Positions 13,414 through 16,420 of a stretch of 16,420 nt of DNA are shown here, piece after piece. The notes under the pieces are model-generated. The model saw only the letters and a list, made by a program, of their open reading frames with translations. It ran no database searches and was not told the DNA's origin. Every line of letters begins with the position of its first letter. Within the stretch, counting starts at the first letter, position 1. Position numbers and translations under genes: made by a program. This DNA is from an uncultured Clostridia bacterium (lineage in GTDB: Bacteria > Bacillota > Clostridia > Christensenellales > Borkfalkiaceae), in the NCBI GenBank assembly GCA_904501795.1, contig CAJGCK010000027.1, positions 1 to 16,420 of the forward strand. The letters run 5' to 3'.

Positions 13414-15198
13414 TTAGTTGTTTTTGTTAAGGTCGTTTTTAAGCGACAACAGTTGCGAAAGTTCTTGCGCTAACTTACGGCGTTTTTCCGTGTCTGTTTC
13501 ATCTTTGAACATTTTGCTAAGCCGTTTGCTTCGTGCGTTGATTTCTTCTATTTTAAGCGTTCTCAAACAGTCGAAAAAATACACGTCTTGGTCGAATTTT
13601 TTGTTCTCGTCCGTTTCAAGTCCCGCTATGCGAGAAAGTTCTTGCTTCTCATTTTCGCCTATAATCTCGTATAAATCGTTAAATCTAACCGTTTGCCCAC
13701 TCTCTAACCTTTCTATGACGTACTTTTGAATTTCTTTATGTACGGGCAAAGAAAAATTTATGCTTTTTATATCCGTTTCTGTTGCGTACTTTTTACCAAA
13801 CAAATACGACGCTAATATAAACCGCGAAGCAACCACCGTTTTGTCCCCCACGTCGTCGGTAAACTCTGGTGTTGCAACCACTTTTTCTTCACCTTTATTT
13901 TTCTCTAAACCGTACAGTTCGCGTTTTAAAGATTCGAAAGTAGTGCCGGTTACGTTCCTTACTTCTTTTAACAAATCGTCTTGTTCTGCGGAAGACGCGC
14001 TTTCGCTTATAACCTTAATTGCGTTGGTAACGTATTTCCGTTTTCCGTCCACCGTATTTACGTCGAAAGTCTTTTTAAGTATATCGAGTTTGAAATCGAT
14101 TAACGGTTTTGCCGACTCTAACAGTACTTGATAACCTTCTTTGCCTTGCTTTTTTATAACGTCGTCAGGGTCTAAGCCGTCTGGCAAAGCAACTACTTTT
14201 ACTTCAAGTCCTTCTTCTTTTAATATTTCTAGACCACGGATAGATGCCTTTTGCCCTGCAAAATCCCCGTCGTAACTGATATACACTTTATCGCAAAACC
14301 GTTTTATTATTCTCGCTTGGTCTTTGGTTAGCGACGTGCCCATGCTGGCAACGACGTTTTCAAACCCCGCGCTGACTAACGATATTGTGTCCATATACCC
14401 TTCTACTATAATTAAATCGCTTAAACCACGCTCGTTTTTTATCTTTTTTACGTTGTTGATATTGTAAAGGGTGTTACTCTTTGAAAAAACGAAAGTTTCT
14501 TTTGTGTTTTTATATTTTGCAAAATCCGCCTTTTCTAACAACCTACCGCCAAAGGCTATTACTTGATTAAACCTGTCTATTATAGGAATAATAAGTCTAC
14601 CGCCAAGCTCATCGAAATACCTTCCGTTTTTTTCACCGACCACGCCCGCGTCTATCATTTCTTGATAGGTGTAACCGAGCGATTTTAGATGTTCTGGCAA
14701 AGAAGAGAAGTTTAACGAAGCGCCCACGCCGAATTTTAGGGCAACCGCATTAGATATCCCGCGCTTTACTAGATAAGCGTTATGCTTTTCGGCAGTGGGA
14801 AGCCTTAAATTGTTGCAATAAAATTTTGCAGTGTCCCTAAGCAAGTCTAATGCACGGTTTTTCTTTTGTTTTTGTTCTTTAACCTTTTCATCGTCGTAAG
14901 TGATTTCGGGCAGTTTCATATTCGCGCGTTCTGCTAATAGCCTAACCGCGTCGTTAAAATCAAGCGATTCCATTTCCATTATAAAGTTTATAACGTCGCC
15001 ACTTTTATGGCAACCGAAACAGTAGTAAAACTGACCTACCGAGTTTACGGAAAAAGACGCCGTTTTTTCGTGGTGAAAGGGGCATTTTCCCCAAAAATTG
15101 CCACCCCGTTGTTCTAAACGCACGTATTTTTCTACTACCGAAACTAAATCGCTTTTATTTTTTAGTTCTTCTAAAAATCTTCCGTCAAATCCCTTCAT
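13414..15198 (-). CDS. dnaG: DNA primase DnaG
   Basis: DnaG makes the RNA primers for lagging-strand synthesis together with the replicative helicase. The 594-residue protein has an N-terminal CHC2 zinc finger with ligands C39, H42, C60 and C63 (KCPFHHEKTASF and YYCFGCHKSG). The RNA polymerase core follows (about 110-260, with FGGR at 215-218). The TOPRIM fold has the catalytic EGYMD at 265-269 and YDGDFAG at 308-314. The C-terminal 150 residues are diverged, as is normal for the helicase-binding part, and end in a lysine/asparagine-rich tail. The start is supported by GGA about 8 bases upstream and by the family-like N-terminus, with the first helix before the zinc finger. It sits 11 bases after the dGTPase gene and 27 before rpoD, the conserved macromolecular synthesis arrangement of Firmicutes. 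Confidence 0.97.
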   Translation of the reverse strand: MKGFDGRFLEELKNKSDLVSVVEKYVRLEQRGGNFWGKCPFHHEKTASFSVNSVGQFYYCFGCHKSGDVINFIMEMESLDFNDAVRLLAERANMKLPEITYDDEKVKEQKQKKNRALDLLRDTAKFYCNNLRLPTAEKHNAYLVKRGISNAVALKFGVGASLNFSSLPEHLKSLGYTYQEMIDAGVVGEKNGRYFDELGGRLIIPIIDRFNQVIAFGGRLLEKADFAKYKNTKETFVFSKSNTLYNINNVKKIKNERGLSDLIIVEGYMDTISLVSAGFENVVASMGTSLTKDQARIIKRFCDKVYISYDGDFAGQKASIRGLEILKEEGLEVKVVALPDGLDPDDVIKKQGKEGYQVLLESAKPLIDFKLDILKKTFDVNTVDGKRKYVTNAIKVISESASSAEQDDLLKEVRNVTGTTFESLKRELYGLEKNKGEEKVVATPEFTDDVGDKTVVASRFILASYLFGKKYATETDIKSINFSLPVHKEIQKYVIERLESGQTVRFNDLYEIIGENEKQELSRIAGLETDENKKFDQDVYFFDCLRTLKIEEINARSKRLSKMFKDETDTEKRRKLAQELSQLLSLKNDLNKNN

Positions 15199-15209
15199 AT
15201 TTTTTCCGT

Positions 15210-16205
15210 TTATAATTCCCAGTTCTTTGGAACGAACAGGTCGGTAAAACGTTTTACCACAAATCCGTCCGACATACTGGATAAATAATCGCTAACAGCC
15301 GTGTCTATCCCGTCGCTTTCGGCTATTTTTATATAAAACTCAGGCATCGAGCCCACGTTTTTTGAATAATACTCGTATAGCGCAGATATCATTCTATCCG
15401 CTTTTTCTTCTTCCCTTCTAAAAGTAGGGGCGTTATACACGTTTTCAAACATAAAGTTTCTAAGCGCTGTCGTCGCTTCTTGAACGTGGTCTTCCATCAA
15501 AACGTGGTTTTGGTTTTCACTTTTAAGATATATCGAGTATATCATTTTGTTTATACGCTTGCTCGAAGTAGCGCCGAGTATCTCAACCGCTTCTTTCGGC
15601 AAATCTTCTTGAGTAATAAATCCGCCCGCAATAGCGTCGTCTATATCGTGGTTTATGTAAGCAATTCTATCGGCTAAACTAACCGCTTTACCTTCCAAAG
15701 TCTTAGGATTGCTTGAAATTTTGTGGTTAATTATTCCGTCCACCACTTCTCTAGTTAAGTTAAGTCCCTTTCCGTCACTCTCTAAAAAATCTACGACTCT
15801 TCCCGATTGAACGTTATGCTTAAAGCCTTTGGGGTTAAGCCTATTTAATATCCTCTCACCCGAGTGGCCGAAAGGTGTGTGCCCTAAATCGTGACCAAGC
15901 GCAATCGCTTCGGTTAAGTCTTCGTTAAGCGAAAGAGCGCGGGCAATACTTCTTGCTACTTGTGCAACTGATAGAGTATGCGTTAGCCTAGTTCTATAAT
16001 GGTCGCCTTCGGGCGTAAAAAACACTTGCGTTTTGTTTTTTAACCGCCTAAACGATTTGCAATGAATTATCCTATCCCTATCACGCTGAAAAGGAGTGCG
16101 CATCAAGCACGGCTCTTCTTCTCTTAACCTACCAACGCTATCTATACTCTTGGTGGCAAAAGGCGATAAAAAGGTTTTTTCGTATTCTAAAGTCTTTTCT
16201 ATCAT
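15210..16205 (-). CDS. Deoxyguanosinetriphosphate triphosphohydrolase-like HD-domain protein
   Basis: This 331-residue cytoplasmic protein belongs to the HD-domain dNTPase group (Dgt type), which splits dNTPs into nucleosides and triphosphate. Metal-site residues are visible: H76 in RLTHTLSVAQVARSIA, the HD pair H105-D106 in GHDLGHTPFGHSGE, and D179 in SLADRIAYINHDIDDA. The conserved RIIHCKSFRRLKNKTQVF (46-63) precedes them. The length fits the shorter dGTPase-like proteins, not the roughly 500-residue E. coli Dgt, so strict dGTP specificity cannot be claimed. ATG at 16205 has AAGGGA upstream. It is the first gene of the operon and lies 11 bases before dnaG; this order is frequent in Firmicutes and would couple nucleotide-pool control with replication. 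Confidence 0.93.
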   Translation of the reverse strand: MIEKTLEYEKTFLSPFATKSIDSVGRLREEEPCLMRTPFQRDRDRIIHCKSFRRLKNKTQVFFTPEGDHYRTRLTHTLSVAQVARSIARALSLNEDLTEAIALGHDLGHTPFGHSGERILNRLNPKGFKHNVQSGRVVDFLESDGKGLNLTREVVDGIINHKISSNPKTLEGKAVSLADRIAYINHDIDDAIAGGFITQEDLPKEAVEILGATSSKRINKMIYSIYLKSENQNHVLMEDHVQEATTALRNFMFENVYNAPTFRREEEKADRMISALYEYYSKNVGSMPEFYIKIAESDGIDTAVSDYLSSMSDGFVVKRFTDLFVPKNWEL

Positions 16206-16235
16206 TAATTTTTCCCTTATCCGTTTTTCTTTCTA

Positions 16236-16244
16236 AGTATAATA
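16236..16244 (-). promoter_or_regulatory. Likely -10 region for the dgt-dnaG-rpoD operon
   Basis: On minus, TATTATACT (16244-16236) contains TATACT and TATTAT, each one base off TATAAT, about 31 bases before the dgt start. No good -35 box is found 16-18 bases further up; the sequence there is A/T-rich with GTTTTA at best. The operon needs a promoter here, because a terminator lies just upstream, but its exact form is uncertain. Confidence 0.45.
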
Positions 16245-16290
16245 CGCTCTTAAATATTTAAAACCCTTTTTTTATTCCTTTTTTTAACAA

Positions 16291-16328
16291 AAAAACCCGA
16301 TAAACCTTTTAACGCTTATCGGATTTTT
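16291..16328 (-). terminator. Intrinsic terminator after uvrA
   Basis: CCGATAA (16297-16303) pairs with TTATCGG (16316-16322). The flanking A5 (16291-16295) and T5 (16324-16328) runs extend the stem past one mismatch. Read on minus, the stem is followed by GTTTTTTTGTT, a good termination tract. It begins 6 bases after the uvrA stop and separates uvrA from the dgt operon. The T run on the plus side could also stop transcription in that direction. Confidence 0.75.
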
Positions 16329-16333
16329 GATTT

Positions 16334-16420
16334 TTAACTTTTTAGAACCGTTTTAAGAAACCTACCCGTGTGGCTTTTTTCGTTTTTCATAATCTCCTCT
16401 GGCGTGCCCTCGGCTATAAC
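16334..16420 (-). CDS. uvrA: Excinuclease ABC subunit A, C-terminal end (partial)
   Basis: Only the last 28 codons and the stop (16336-16334) are in the window. They read VIAEGTPEEIMKNEKSHTG followed by RFLKTVLKS, in frame from base 16420. The pattern I-A-E-G-T-P-E-E ... S-x-T-G-x-x-L-K is the well-known C-terminus of UvrA, the damage-recognition ATPase of nucleotide excision repair, right after its second ABC domain. Other ABC ATPases share EGTP-E, but the S-H-T-G-R-F-L-K ending is characteristic of UvrA. The rest of the gene lies to the right of the window. It is transcriptionally separated from dgt by a terminator. Confidence 0.85.
   Translation of the reverse strand, partial: VIAEGTPEEIMKNEKSHTGRFLKTVLKS

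Noticed and set aside
1..16420. CRISPR array, tRNA or rRNA gene, or insertion sequence
   Set aside because: No regularly spaced repeats, cloverleaf sequence or transposase were seen on reading both strands.

Overview
The window looks like a chromosomal housekeeping region of a Bacillota (Firmicutes) bacterium, most likely an uncultured Clostridia-type lineage. The reasons are moderate-to-low G+C (about 42-45% in two hand-counted 60-base lines inside smc), consensus sigma-A promoters of the TTGACA-17-TATAAT kind, AGGAG-type ribosome binding sites, and Firmicutes-type gene orders (plsX-rnc-smc-ftsY-ylxM, and dgt-dnaG-rpoD-trmK-nif3-zinc ribbon). No species can be named from this. All genes but one are on the minus strand, so the region reads right to left.

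Right-hand block (16420 to 8646). The last 28 codons of uvrA end at a terminator. Then comes a tightly packed operon: an HD-domain dGTPase-like gene, dnaG (primase), rpoD (primary sigma factor), trmK (tRNA m1A22 methyltransferase), a NIF3/YqfO family gene, a coiled-coil C4 zinc-ribbon gene and a 12-TM sodium:neurotransmitter-symporter-family transporter. Gaps are 4-27 bases, with one 8-base overlap. A strong hairpin terminator closes the block. It is a version of the macromolecular synthesis operon (replication primase plus sigma factor).

Middle block (8600 to 881). A near-consensus promoter drives asnS with a short leader of about 34 bases. It is followed by plsX, rnc, smc and ftsY, with gaps of 13 and 5 bases, a 1-base stop/start overlap (rnc-smc), and 14 bases. 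This links tRNA charging, phospholipid synthesis, RNA processing, chromosome condensation and membrane protein targeting. The acpP and fab genes that often sit between plsX and rnc in Firmicutes are absent. A bidirectional terminator follows ftsY.

Left end (880 to 1). A small AT-rich module (about 28-31% G+C by hand count) lies between ftsY and ylxM, which are normally adjacent. It has a plus-strand XRE-family repressor and a divergent minus-strand gene for an unrecognised 99-residue membrane protein. Two copies of an 18-base palindrome lie between them, one exactly filling the spacer of the membrane protein gene's promoter. A perfect-consensus promoter and an 11-bp hairpin then precede ylxM, which runs off the window. 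This module, with its operator layout and the odd ylxM leader, is the least ordinary part of the window. RNase III also carries a serine where a conserved catalytic-site aspartate is expected.
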